DNA of 64,000 nucleotides from assembly GCF_019038435.1 (NCBI RefSeq), contig NZ_JAGPOX010000001.1:62001-126000 (forward strand). Direction: 5' to 3'. Source of the DNA: Nocardia alni. Lineage in GTDB: Bacteria; Actinomycetota; Actinomycetes; Mycobacteriales; Mycobacteriaceae. The notes beneath the pieces were generated by a model, which saw only the letters and a program-made list of their open reading frames with translations, did no database searches and was not told where the DNA came from. Shown in pieces: positions 46,432-55,217 of the stretch (positions are counted from its first letter, which is position 1; each line of letters starts with the position of its first letter). The translations under genes were made by a program, and so were the position numbers.

Positions 46432-48273
46432 TTAGTCCGGTCGGCAGGGGTCAGTGTGTCGAGCAGCGGGCCCAATCATGGGTGAAGTGTCGCGTGCCGG
46501 CTGGTACGTAGTGAGGCTGTCGGTGTGTCGGCGACGGTCTATCGGGGACAGCGATTGGGGTGCTGGCTTGTGCTGGCGGGCGAGGTAGGCGCGGATCTTA
46601 CGGATGTTCGCGCTGACGGTCAGCAGTGCGACCGACAGCAGCTGTGCGGTGTAGCCGCGGATGCGTCGGCGGCCCGCCTCGGCGAGACTGCCGTATGCGG
46701 GGTCCTTCACGAACCCGTTGAAGCCCTCGACGGTGTTGCGCGCGGTGGCGTAGCGAGCATGCCAGGCATCGGTACCGTACTGCAGCGCCTGACCGTATTT
46801 AGCGCCGTCAGCGGGGCCGAAGGTGACCGATTCGCGGTTGGCACAGATCTTCGGTGACGGGTTCGGTGGATTCAGTACGGTCGGCAAGTCCTTGCCGCTC
46901 ACAGCGTCGCGCGGTTTTACCGGGCATGACACCGTCGGTGCGGGTCCTGCGGCTGGACATCGCATCGGCCGGTAGCCGTCCTTGTCGGCGCGAGCTTTCG
47001 GAGTGAGGAGGTAGTCATGGCGTCGGCCGATCCGCTGCCGATACATGCCAATGTCGATGCGTTCGTCACGCAGATCCGTGGTGGCTTCGATCAGGCCGCG
47101 GGGCATAGCCGGGCAATACCAGTTGCCTTCGACCTGAATGGCGCCGTGGCGGGAAGTCATGACTCCGAGTTGGTCACGACGGTAGTCGAACACCAGCTCG
47201 TAACCCATCGCGCGGGCTACCAGTTGCAGCTTCTCGGGGCGCGAATTGGGAAAGTAGGCGCGGTCACCGACCATGTACCGGCCAGGCAGCCCACGATCGC
47301 GCAGTGATGCCACACAGGTGACCGCGTTCTCCGCGACGCGTTGTCCCGGCGCGTCCAAGGTCATCGAGAGCACCAGCAGTGGATAGCCCGGACGTGTACC
47401 GGGGTTGTCGGCAGCCATCACCGCATAGGTCGCCTCGTACGCCCACACGGTCTTCGGGTCCCGCCCTGCGGTGGTGTCGCGGTGATCGCCTTCGCGGGTG
47501 TACCAGCCTGCGTCGATGTCGGGGCTGCACCGGGCGTGCGGATCACGTGTGGTGCGCGAGGAGGTTCCCTTCTTGCCCCACACGGGAACCGGAGTGGCAT
47601 CGACGCAGATGTCCCCGAGCCACTGCCGCCGATCCGGTTCGGGGATCAACAGGTAGGAAGCCTGGAGGAACTGGTTGGCCACCCACTGGGCGCGTTTCTG
47701 TTTCGTCACGCACGCCTCCGGGTCGCGCGCGGCGCGAATGGCTTGTACCTGCGCTAGCGGTAGCCGTCGGCCCGGGGTTCCTGGGGCGGGATCGATCACG
47801 TCGAGCAGCCGGTGAAACGCCCGCCACACAACGAAATACAACCGATCTCGAACGGCAGTGCCCGCACTCCGCCACTGCTGCGGGTCGAGTCCCAGCAATC
47901 GCAGTGACTCCGATTCCAGCCGGTAGCGCAGGATCTCGGTCATCCGCGACACCAGCAGTGGCTCGTCGTTCAGAGCCAGCATCAGCAACAGCGTCAGTAC
48001 CACCCGATCCCGGCCTGGCAGCAAGGTCGGCCGACCACCGCGCCCAGGGCTTTGCCGATCATCCTCGGCTCGCCATCGCTCGATGCGTTCGACCAACCCC
48101 GACCCGTCGACGAACACGATGGTGTCGGCGACGAATTCCGACGAGAACGTCGTCCGCGCGGAGGGGCGGCTGAGGTTCCTGTCAGTCAGTCCGAAAAGTC
48201 CCTGGAGGCGCGCCGGGTCGCGGGCGTCGTCGTGACTGTCGATGTTTGGGTTCGGCTGCGGCCGAACACTCAT
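46432..48273 (-). CDS. DDE-type transposase coupled to a tyrosine recombinase
   Basis: A 613-residue protein. Candidate catalytic residues are Asp in DICVDATPVPVWGKKG, Asp in YMVGDRAYFPNSR and Glu in ARNTVEGFNGFVKDPAYG, the layout of IS4/IS1182-like RNase H-fold transposases; the C-terminal ARNTVEGFNG segment is typical. The ATG overlaps the preceding recombinase stop (ATGA), so the two are translated together. No flanking inverted repeats could be fixed by eye. It may be a domesticated or composite element rather than a simple IS. Catalytic assignments are inferred. Confidence 0.65.
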   Translation of the reverse strand: MSVRPQPNPNIDSHDDARDPARLQGLFGLTDRNLSRPSARTTFSSEFVADTIVFVDGSGLVERIERWRAEDDRQSPGRGGRPTLLPGRDRVVLTLLLMLALNDEPLLVSRMTEILRYRLESESLRLLGLDPQQWRSAGTAVRDRLYFVVWRAFHRLLDVIDPAPGTPGRRLPLAQVQAIRAARDPEACVTKQKRAQWVANQFLQASYLLIPEPDRRQWLGDICVDATPVPVWGKKGTSSRTTRDPHARCSPDIDAGWYTREGDHRDTTAGRDPKTVWAYEATYAVMAADNPGTRPGYPLLVLSMTLDAPGQRVAENAVTCVASLRDRGLPGRYMVGDRAYFPNSRPEKLQLVARAMGYELVFDYRRDQLGVMTSRHGAIQVEGNWYCPAMPRGLIEATTDLRDERIDIGMYRQRIGRRHDYLLTPKARADKDGYRPMRCPAAGPAPTVSCPVKPRDAVSGKDLPTVLNPPNPSPKICANRESVTFGPADGAKYGQALQYGTDAWHARYATARNTVEGFNGFVKDPAYGSLAEAGRRRIRGYTAQLLSVALLTVSANIRKIRAYLARQHKPAPQSLSPIDRRRHTDSLTTYQPARDTSPMIGPAARHTDPCRPD

Positions 48274-49217
48274 GCTCTGCCCCTGGCGGTGCCGCGCAAC
48301 GCGGCTCGTGCTCGCAGGGCATCGGTGTCGGGGATGTGGGCGAGGTAGCGGGTCAAGCCCTGCACGGTGTCGACTCCCGCCGCTTTCATCAGCACCGCGA
48401 TGGGAACATCAGCGACCAGGTGCTCGACGATCCAGGTTGAGCGCATCCGGTGCGTATTCGGTCCGGGCTCGCCGCCACCACGGCTTGTGAATCCGGTGAT
48501 CAGGTTCTTGCTGCGCCGCCGCCCCGGCAGAAACACGGGTGTTCCCGGTGGATGACCAGCCTCCACGACCCCGGCCAGAGGCCGTTCGTAATCGAACAAG
48601 ACGGGCACCTCGCGTGGTCGCTCGCCAGCGAGTTGCACCAGCACACCCTGCTCGTCGACCACGATGTCGTCGACGACCAGTGCGGCGATGTCCGCAGCTG
48701 TACAGCCCGCGCCGAGCCCCAACGCCAACAGCACATCTGCCTGTGTTCGCGCCGCCGCGGTCGGCTGCCCGTACGCCCACGCCTTCAACGAGGCCACGTC
48801 GGCCCGCGTGTACGGCATCGACGGATCGATCCGGCCTGGTCCCGGCCGCCGAGGCGGTGCCTGAGGAGGTGAGATCTGCTGCGCACAGTGCGTCAGGAGC
48901 CGTCGCAGATTCGCCACCGACCTGGGCTTCAAATCCTGGGACCCGTGCGCCAGCGAGTCCGCGATCGTCGCCGGATGGAACACCACCGCACGGTCCAAGT
49001 TCAGTCCCGCCGTCCCCCGGCACCACCGCACATGCCGCGTGCACGCCCACAAGAGATCCCGCGTCGCTGCCGTACCCTCCGGCCCACACTCGGTTACCAC
49101 CGATCGAACGAAGTCCCCGATCGCCGCCCATTCCCGTGCGGGAATAGCGGGAATGTAGTTGTCGTACAAAGGATCCAGAGCCTCACCCTCAACGTCACTG
49201 TCGTTAGTTAGCGACAT
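48270..49217 (-). CDS. Tyrosine recombinase-like protein
   Basis: A 315-residue protein from ATG 49217. The C-terminal half has the integrase fold: LLALGLGAGCTAADIAALVV then DDIVV (box I region, where the usual Arg of GLR is replaced by Cys-Thr), the plausible box II HRMRSTWIVEHLVADVPIAV, and LMKAAGVDTVQGLTRYLAHI with a candidate nucleophile Tyr near the end. The HxxR pair is present as HRMR. The altered box I makes catalysis uncertain. It forms a two-gene unit with the DDE transposase and is divergent from an HTH gene. Confidence 0.7.
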   Translation of the reverse strand: MSLTNDSDVEGEALDPLYDNYIPAIPAREWAAIGDFVRSVVTECGPEGTAATRDLLWACTRHVRWCRGTAGLNLDRAVVFHPATIADSLAHGSQDLKPRSVANLRRLLTHCAQQISPPQAPPRRPGPGRIDPSMPYTRADVASLKAWAYGQPTAAARTQADVLLALGLGAGCTAADIAALVVDDIVVDEQGVLVQLAGERPREVPVLFDYERPLAGVVEAGHPPGTPVFLPGRRRSKNLITGFTSRGGGEPGPNTHRMRSTWIVEHLVADVPIAVLMKAAGVDTVQGLTRYLAHIPDTDALRARAALRGTARGRA

Positions 49218-49268
49218 TAGCGGGTTGAGGACGATGTGTCGCGCCGATCGTGTGTCTACTCTGAGGTG

Positions 49269-49604
49269 GTGCCGCGACCCCATCGGCTCCCACCCCGCCA
49301 CTTCACCGCAGGCTGGCCGACGACTCCGGCCACATCTCCGGTCGCTGAAGCCGTTCGTCTTCTGGTTGCGAACCTTCGCGCCGCGATCGACCAGGCCAGT
49401 GCCCGCGACCTCGCGGCCCGCACCGGCGTCCACCACTCGGTCATCGCCCGGATCCTCGCCGGCACCACCTGGCCCGACGCGGAAACCATCGCTCGCCTCG
49501 AAACCGGCCTCGGTGTCGCCCTGTGGCCCACTCTCGCCAGCGACGGCACCACCTACCGGGCGAAACGCCCAGCTCAACCCCGGAAATCTCCCAGCCGACA
49601 ATAA
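49269..49604 (+). CDS. HTH (XRE-like) regulator of the recombinase unit
   Basis: A 111-residue protein (GTG 49269; GTG 49236 also possible). HTH region: LAARTGVHHSVIARILAGTT then WPDAETIARLETGLGVALWP. It is divergent from the recombinase, about 50 bp away, so it probably controls its expression. Confidence 0.7.
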   Translation: MPRPHRLPPRHFTAGWPTTPATSPVAEAVRLLVANLRAAIDQASARDLAARTGVHHSVIARILAGTTWPDAETIARLETGLGVALWPTLASDGTTYRAKRPAQPRKSPSRQ

Positions 49605-49727
49605 GCCTGTCACGGGTACCTCGAATCCCCCGTACTTCACACGGGCCCGCGAGCCTGCCCCGACAGCAGCAGACGAGCGGGTACCGTGAAGCACAGGTCG
49701 TCTCCAGTGGTGACGATCTGGTCCAAG

Positions 49728-49767
49728 GCCCCGCCCGTGCCCTTCCAAAAGCTGCGGGCGGGGCTTT
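49728..49767. terminator. Terminator between HTH gene and the next leftward gene
   Basis: Perfect 10-bp arms GCCCCGCCCG (49728-49737) and CGGGCGGGGC (49755-49764) followed by TTT. It lies between converging genes. Confidence 0.7.
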
Positions 49768-49777
49768 ATCTATGCGC

Positions 49778-50476
49778 CTATATCACCCGCCTCCGCTCGG
49801 TCGATGAACTGTCACCGGCGGAGTCCAGCAATTCACCGTCTGCTGTTGCGTGCGACGGAACCGTCGTGGATTCGGGACGCCGTGACATCAGCTGGCGCAC
49901 GCGAGCCGAGGAAACATCCTGATTCGCAACAGGTTTCGGACCTGCTGATGAGATCGGGTCATAACGCCACAGACCAGGCCCGACACGGGAGATCCCCGAG
50001 TCTGCTTTAGCGGCCAGCCTGCTCAATGCGAGATTGATCGAGTGCCCCGGCCGTAGCGGCTTGTGCCAGCCGTGCTCGACCAGCCAATCGACCATCTCCC
50101 GCGCAACCTGCACCTCGCCTGGACGATCGTGCATGAACGACAGCACCAGGTTGGTGACAGTACCTGCCGGTGACCGTGAACCCGGACCACGGTCACCGGA
50201 TTCGGTCTCCATCGGGGCCTCGGCGGACGAACGGTCACGACCAGTGGACGCTCCTGTCTCCTTGCTCAGCTCGGCGTCCCGTAGCTTCGCCGCAGCAACG
50301 GGATCCGAGTCAGCATCCAGCTCGAGTAGCTCGGCACACATCACACGTATCGTCAGGCACGGCTTCCTTTGATAGTGCATGCGCCGCATCGCTTTATAGA
50401 ACGCGACGACATCGCCGAGCGCCTCGACGGCCTGCTGCTCTCGCTCGGCGACCAACGCCTCTGCCTCGTTACCCAC
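49778..50476 (-). CDS. Hypothetical protein with C-terminal winged-helix-like domain
   Basis: A 232-residue protein from GTG 50476, chosen because GAAGGAGG lies 8 bases upstream; an in-frame ATG at 50497 also exists. N-terminal helices (EALVAEREQQAVEALGDVVA), a polar linker, and about residues 105-170 that look like a small winged-helix/HARE-type domain (VTNLVLSFMHDRPGEVQVAR, MVDWLVEHGWHKPLRPGHSI, ISRVGPGLWRYD). Such domains occur in restriction and chromatin-like proteins. No specific function assigned. Confidence 0.6.
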   Translation of the reverse strand: MGNEAEALVAEREQQAVEALGDVVAFYKAMRRMHYQRKPCLTIRVMCAELLELDADSDPVAAAKLRDAELSKETGASTGRDRSSAEAPMETESGDRGPGSRSPAGTVTNLVLSFMHDRPGEVQVAREMVDWLVEHGWHKPLRPGHSINLALSRLAAKADSGISRVGPGLWRYDPISSAGPKPVANQDVSSARVRQLMSRRPESTTVPSHATADGELLDSAGDSSSTERRRVI

Positions 50477-50497
50477 AGTGCCGCCTCCTTCGGTCAT

Positions 50498-50994
50498 GCT
50501 CGTTCGCTACCAGTCACATGATGGGATCACATCGGATGCCCGAAGCAGCAGCGACGCGCCAATGAGCCATCAACTCGGTAGGTGCATATGGCCACTGGGT
50601 ATCGCAGTGATGCCTACGGCGCTGTTGAGCGCTGGTAGCACTGGCAGCACACCGAAGCGGGGCCTGTGATGACTGCCCGACGCGTGGGTGCCGGGTGGTC
50701 ATGCGAACAGGTCTGGATCCGGTCCCGGCAGCGAGGACCCGGTGGGGTAGCCGACTGGCCGAAAATTGGGCTGATATCGCGTAATTGGCTGGCGCGGAAC
50801 CCCGCACGACCCGGCTCCGGTGATCGGTTGCGCCACAACATGTTTGCTCCGCGCTCATCAGCGGAGTCGTGTCGTGTCGGGGTCGCGGTTAGGCCAGCGA
50901 CCTGCGCTGCTTTCTTTGGTCCGGACGTGATCGTCTACAGTGTGCCGAAAATCGCGCTCACGAACATCAGGCCGACGACGGATCGCATCGCGAT
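50498..50994. other. Intergenic region without a recognised gene
   Basis: 497 bp. Frames on both strands lack ribosome sites and protein-like composition. Nothing specific seen. Confidence 0.5.
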
Positions 50995-52089
50995 TCACGA
51001 CTTAAGCAGGCCGATCAGACGATTCCGAGTAGCCTGCCAATCTGCCATGTCCTCGGGGAACAGTTCGACGAGGTGCAGGCTGTTCTCGCGAGCGACCTCA
51101 CGTTTTTTCGCCACCTTGGCGTCATAATCCGCGTTGCCAGCCAAGCCGAAGTATTCGATGTAAATATCGCCGATCTTGAAGTCAGCGCGCAATTTCGACC
51201 CGCCGGGGTACATCGGCTCTCGGCTGTGCTCGATGCCTTCGCTGTGCAAGAAGTCGCAAATGACCTTCTCTGGGATCGAATGGCAGACATGCCCGTCCTT
51301 GGCGATGCTCCGAATTCCCCTTGACATCTTCTGAGTACCCTCTGGCAGGATTCCGGACTTGATCAGTACCGCGAGCCAGGACCCGAATGTTTCGCGGACG
51401 CGCTCAATCGAAGGGTAATTTTTCCGAAGCCGCATGATCTTGACCTGCATATCGACATCAAGCGTCGAAAAGTTTTCCGGGATGGCGATATGGAGTGTAG
51501 GTACGGTGCCAGTGACTTCGGCTAAGTCTCTGGCATATTGGAGGATTGCACGCTTCCCCATGCTCCCGTTGGGCGGGCCACCCAAGCACTCTAGACAGAA
51601 ATGCGATCTATGCAGATCAAAGTCGAACACGAGTTTGCCGCACAGCGCGCACGGAACTCGTTCGGGTCGCTTAATGAAGCCGAGTTGAACTGCCCTGCCT
51701 ATGGCTGCGGCTTCGACGTGAGTGTGGTAATGCCTGAAATCGAATATATCGTCCACGTCGATGATATATCCGGATAAATCCTCGACTTCCCACCAGACGT
51801 ATGTCGGACCTGGGTGCCCGTTGTATATGGGCTCTAATTCTTTTCGCCAAACCCTGTCTGGCGCCCAGTTGCGGCCGACTGATTCCTGGTAGCGGTTGAG
51901 CGTCCATGATGCGAATTCGTCGGGGAACGCTGCCCTCCATACGGGAAGTTTGCTAAGGGCATCGCGATTGCGTGGCCAGCCTTCGTCAACTGCGGTGCGC
52001 AGGATAGTGTCGAGTTGGGTGTTCCACCAGTTGCCGACGCTTACAAACGCTTCATCGTGAGCTGTTTCGTTGATTTCTCGGTCGCGCAT
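50995..52089 (-). CDS. Putative zinc-finger nuclease (VSR/PD-(D/E)XK-like C-terminus)
   Basis: A 364-residue protein of unusual composition, with more AT-rich codons and Lys/Ile than the neighbours, indicating transfer. Residues ~140-175 hold a CxxC...CxxC knuckle (VPCALCGKLVFDFDLHRSHF then CLECLGG). The C-terminal ~90 residues look like a restriction-type nuclease: SIPEKVICDFLHSEGIEHSR, LRADFKIGDIYIEYFGLAG (Asp and Glu of a D-ExY/K core) and ARENSLHLVELFPEDM. This is the layout of VSR-like/DUF559-like nucleases in phage and defence loci. ATG 52089. No methyltransferase partner adjacent. Confidence 0.6.
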   Translation of the reverse strand: MRDREINETAHDEAFVSVGNWWNTQLDTILRTAVDEGWPRNRDALSKLPVWRAAFPDEFASWTLNRYQESVGRNWAPDRVWRKELEPIYNGHPGPTYVWWEVEDLSGYIIDVDDIFDFRHYHTHVEAAAIGRAVQLGFIKRPERVPCALCGKLVFDFDLHRSHFCLECLGGPPNGSMGKRAILQYARDLAEVTGTVPTLHIAIPENFSTLDVDMQVKIMRLRKNYPSIERVRETFGSWLAVLIKSGILPEGTQKMSRGIRSIAKDGHVCHSIPEKVICDFLHSEGIEHSREPMYPGGSKLRADFKIGDIYIEYFGLAGNADYDAKVAKKREVARENSLHLVELFPEDMADWQATRNRLIGLLKS

Positions 52090-52559
52090 TCGTTCCCTTG
52101 GACATGCTCAGAACTTGCCGGGTGATTCGTTTATGATAGACCAGCCAATCTCATCAAGCCTTCGTTTCACTAGTTCGGCAATCTGCTAAAGGATACGCCC
52201 CCCATCCGGTTCCGGCGGCGATTCGCATCCGCGTGCGGCACGTGCGTTACGTCTCCGACCGGGCGCAAGGGGTTCCGGTAGATCTGACATTCTCGATCTG
52301 AAAATTTGGATCGAGTCACTCAGACCTAATGTTCGGATCTGCAGCTTGATCAAACTGGCGCTGGCATTGAGCTGTCCGGATACGATGGTTCAAGAGATAC
52401 CCTCGGCTGTAGTAGGTTTCCGCAGGCCGGGATCTGTGAGGATTGTCGTGTACGCGCCAACGTCAACCTGTCGGGGGTTCGCAATATGCTCCGCGCCAGC
52501 GGCCGTGCCCGACTTCTACATCCGCTCTGGGCTCGACGAACCGCGGGCAGCTCGACTGG
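52090..52559. other. Intergenic region without a recognised gene
   Basis: 470 bp, AT-richer than average in its first half, presumably promoter and junction sequence of the transferred nuclease gene. No gene seen before the integrase relic. Confidence 0.45.
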
Positions 52560-53138
52560 ATCTGCCGTGGACCGCCCCCGAAGGCGCTGAGCGAGGCCGC
52601 GTAGCTGCGCTGGATCCGCGAGGTGCAGCGGCGGCCGATCCGCGATCATGTCCTCGCGTACCTCGGCCGGTACGCGGGCCTGCGCGTCGGCGACGGGTGG
52701 CGCTGAACATCGGCGACGTCGGGTTGTCCTCACGCAAGCGCCTGATCACGGTCCGGCGCGCGAAAGGCGGGAAGTGGCGCGAGATCCCGGGCCACCCGCT
52801 GCTGCGCGAGAGCCTGACCCGGTGGGTCTACGACGAACGCCCCGACTTGCCCGGCACTGCGGACACCGACGCCCTGCTGCTCAACGCCCGCGGGCAACGA
52901 CTCTTATCCCGCGGTGCAACGAAGATCCTGGACGGCATCGCCGAAACCGCCTGTGTCTCCGCGGAATACCACGTCGATCGGCACGGATTCGCCGCCGATC
53001 TGATCCGTGACAGAAAAGTCGATCTCGTTCTGGTCGCCGAGCTACTCGGCCATGCCCGCCTCGAGGACCCCGCCGGTACAGCGTGCCGAGCGCGGACGAG
53101 GAGGCCGCTGCGGTAGCGCTACTCGCGGTAGATCGGTA
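52560..53138 (+). pseudogene. XerD-type tyrosine recombinase, multiply frameshifted
   Basis: Three reading frames together give an integrase. LRWIREVQRRPIRDHVLAYL then GRYAGLRVGD appears in one frame (to ~52690). VALNIGDVGLSSRKRLITVR ... LVLVAELLGHARLE follows in a second (to ~53065). The third supplies RRYSVPSADEEAAAVALLAV and the TAA at 53136, including the nucleophile Tyr. Box II is degraded to YHVDRHGF. At least two frameshifts; inactive. Confidence 0.8.
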
Positions 53139-53223
53139 ACCAATTCCCCTCCGAGAAGGCCAGCGCGATGGCTGGCCTTCTCGTCAAGGCGAGGGACCTG
53201 GCGACCGTCAGATCCCCTGTCCG

Positions 53224-53406
53224 TTAGGATGCGACAGCCTTTTCGTCCTCCAGCCGCTCGATGGTGGAGAGCTTGTCGGTGGGAATGGCGAACACCTTGT
53301 TGCCGTACGAGTCGTGGAAGATCACGAGCGAATCGACCTCGGTGAAGTCGGTTGCTGTCACCTTCTGCTCGGTGTTGTAACCCTCGTTGATCCGGAATAC
53401 TGCCAT
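53224..53406 (-). CDS. Small acidic protein, unknown
   Basis: A 60-residue protein, ATG 53406, TAA 53224-53226. It has a beta-rich middle (DFTEVDSLVIFHDSYGNKVF) and an acidic helical end (STIERLEDEKAVAS). Composition is clearly protein-like and differs from the surrounding Arg/Pro-rich frames. No family recognised; could be an anti-toxin or a regulator. Confidence 0.55.
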   Translation of the reverse strand: MAVFRINEGYNTEQKVTATDFTEVDSLVIFHDSYGNKVFAIPTDKLSTIERLEDEKAVAS

Positions 53407-53839
53407 GTTGATCTCATTTCTCGTGTCGGGTGCCGACGATGTGCCCAAGGGTGGGCAGACCGCTGGACCGCAAACGGAGAATGGACCGCAGGTCAGTGTG
53501 ATTCGTCCGGGAACAACGCCCCGATCCGAACCACCTGTCGTAGCATCAGGCTGTCCTACCAAGACGAACCCGAGGCCCCTGGAGTCCACGCTCCGGACGG
53601 GCCTCGGCGTTTTCCTGTCGGTGGCGAGAGGTTCGCTCCACCGACGTTTTAATCGTAGCCGCGTGGTCCGACAGCCGCATTCACCTCGAAGCCTTGCGTC
53701 ACAAGGCCATCCGAAGACCGGATGCCCAAAGTTCACCCTCGCTCGCGGATAGCCGACCGGGGGCGGCAAGCTTGAGGGTTCCGGACTCGCGCGAAAAAAC
53801 GGCAATGGCTTGACCAGTACTTCGGGGAGGTACATCGAC
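53407..53839. other. Intergenic region containing a plus-strand terminator
   Basis: 433 bp without a protein gene. The terminator at 53570-53613 points rightward although no rightward gene precedes it, so a short RNA or a leftover terminator is possible. Confidence 0.4.
53570..53613 (+). terminator. Rho-independent terminator with no obvious upstream gene
   Basis: Perfect 9-bp arms CCGAGGCCC (53570-53578) and GGGCCTCGG (53599-53607), then CGTTTT. Confidence 0.65.
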
Positions 53840-54343
53840 CTACTCCGCAGGTCGTGGTGACCGGCCGTATCGTCGGACCCACCTGGTGCCGTCCTCGTCC
53901 TCGAAGCGGAGATCCGCGTGGACGTCAACGGCCCCGGGGGCGTGAAACACGACAGTGGCCTTGTCGTCGTGGGGCATCACCGTGGGGAAGTTGTCGATCA
54001 TGAACGCCTGGATGATATTGCGCGTGAGGGGTGCCACGATCGGAGTAAGCCTGCTCTCCAACACGTTCTGGACGCCGGGCGCTCCGAACGGGCTCCGGTA
54101 CACTCGTCCGCGCGATCCGAGCAAGGCTGCCATCATGGCCTGCCGCGACTGCATCTCACTGGTGAGCACCTGGTCGCCAGCACGCATGTGCTGACGCATG
54201 ACTTCCTCGATGATGTCGGAGAAATCCACCTTCCCTTTAGCGGGCACGCATGGCCTGCCGGTGCGGTTCCCGCCGCTGTCCACGGCAAACACGTCCACCT
54301 CGAGGGCGGTGATCAGACCATCACTGCCGTTGTTGACTTGCAC
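53840..54343 (-). CDS. C-terminal half of a split protein (or separate hypothetical)
   Basis: From GTG 54343 the protein has 167 residues: VQVNNGSDGLITALEVDVFA, VDFSDIIEEVMRQHM, VYRSPFGAPGVQNVLESRLT and the end RWVRRYGRSPRPAE. The frame stays open and protein-like at least 200 bases further upstream (SQFSAGRDVIISGASSATGD, TTVPLGKDLWAVQ), without a good start. It therefore probably belongs with the preceding gene 54529-55008, from which it is separated by a one-base frame change. No enzyme family recognised. Confidence 0.5.
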   Translation of the reverse strand: MQVNNGSDGLITALEVDVFAVDSGGNRTGRPCVPAKGKVDFSDIIEEVMRQHMRAGDQVLTSEMQSRQAMMAALLGSRGRVYRSPFGAPGVQNVLESRLTPIVAPLTRNIIQAFMIDNFPTVMPHDDKATVVFHAPGAVDVHADLRFEDEDGTRWVRRYGRSPRPAE

Positions 54344-54528
54344 AGCCCACAGGTCCTTCCCGAGAGGAACCGTGGTTACGGAGGAGGTGACGGCGCGGAC
54401 CCTGGCGGAATCGCCTGTTGCGGAGGACGCGCCGCTGATGATGACATCGCGGCCAGCTGAGAACTGACTGGCGGTTACGCTGGCGGCCGAGGTGGAGGTG
54501 GAGCCGAAAGGCGCGGCGACCGCTCCGT

Positions 54529-55008
54529 CTACCGCCGCGCCGGAGAAGGGTGGGGCGGCTCCTGGGTGCCCGCCCGGACGCCTGAGACCCTGAACGACCC
54601 ATCCGCGGTGACGTCAGTGGCGATCACGCCGCTGCCGCCTCGTACCGCGATGTCGGCGATTTCGATGTCGCCGCCCGCTGCCACATGGGTGAGCTGGACG
54701 CCGACCGTCGTGGCGGCTTGTGGTGCGTACTCGGCGATTTGACGCAGCAGCTCTTGGGCTGCTTCGCGCAGCTCGTCGTCGGCACCGGCACCGGCCTTGT
54801 CGAGCTGTTTTGCCAATAGCTGACGGCGCAGCGGCTCGTCCGGTTCGGATTCCACCGCAGCCAGGTCGATGGCCGCCTTGCTGTAATGGTTGACGATCCG
54901 GGCTTTCAGCGCCGCGTACGCATCGGTCACAGCGCTCTTGGCGGTCTCCGTCATTCCAGCGGCTGCGCCGGTTGCCACCGCGTTCGCGACCATGTTCACC
55001 AGATCCAT
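54529..55008 (-). CDS. N-terminal helical domain plus beta-rich repeat, amyloid-signalling-like
   Basis: A 159-residue product from ATG 55008. Residues ~1-105 form an Ala-rich helical domain (ATGAAAGMTETAKSAVTDAY, AALKARIVNHYSKAAIDLAA, LLAKQLDKAGAGADDELREA) seen at the N-terminus of many Streptomyces and Nocardia proteins that end in a short amyloid-like motif. Residues ~112-148 are a Gly/Val/Ile/Asp-alternating beta segment (AGGDIEIADIAVRGGSGVIA). The frame stops at 54529, but coding character continues in the -1 frame, so the gene is broken or frameshifted. Function inferred only by resemblance. Confidence 0.5.
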   Translation of the reverse strand: MDLVNMVANAVATGAAAGMTETAKSAVTDAYAALKARIVNHYSKAAIDLAAVESEPDEPLRRQLLAKQLDKAGAGADDELREAAQELLRQIAEYAPQAATTVGVQLTHVAAGGDIEIADIAVRGGSGVIATDVTADGSFRVSGVRAGTQEPPHPSPARR

Positions 55009-55217
55009 GTCTATCCCTACCCACCTTCCACTCCGAAACGGCCGTCTCGATCGGCGGCCTGAGTGCACAAACTAGCCGAGCCCACCGACATATCGCGCCG
55101 ATGCCGGATCGTCCAGGGCCGGGCGGGAATTCGGCCATGCGTGCTGGCCGGTGACGGGCTGAGTGGTCAGTCGGTTCGCTGCTGGGGGTGGTTGGGCGGT
55201 GCGACAGAATCGAGGGT

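Noticed and set aside
7101..50658. 16-bp identity GGCAGCACACCGAAGC at 7101 and 50643
   Set aside because: A single 16-bp match in 64 kb of GC-biased sequence is expected by chance; flanks do not match.
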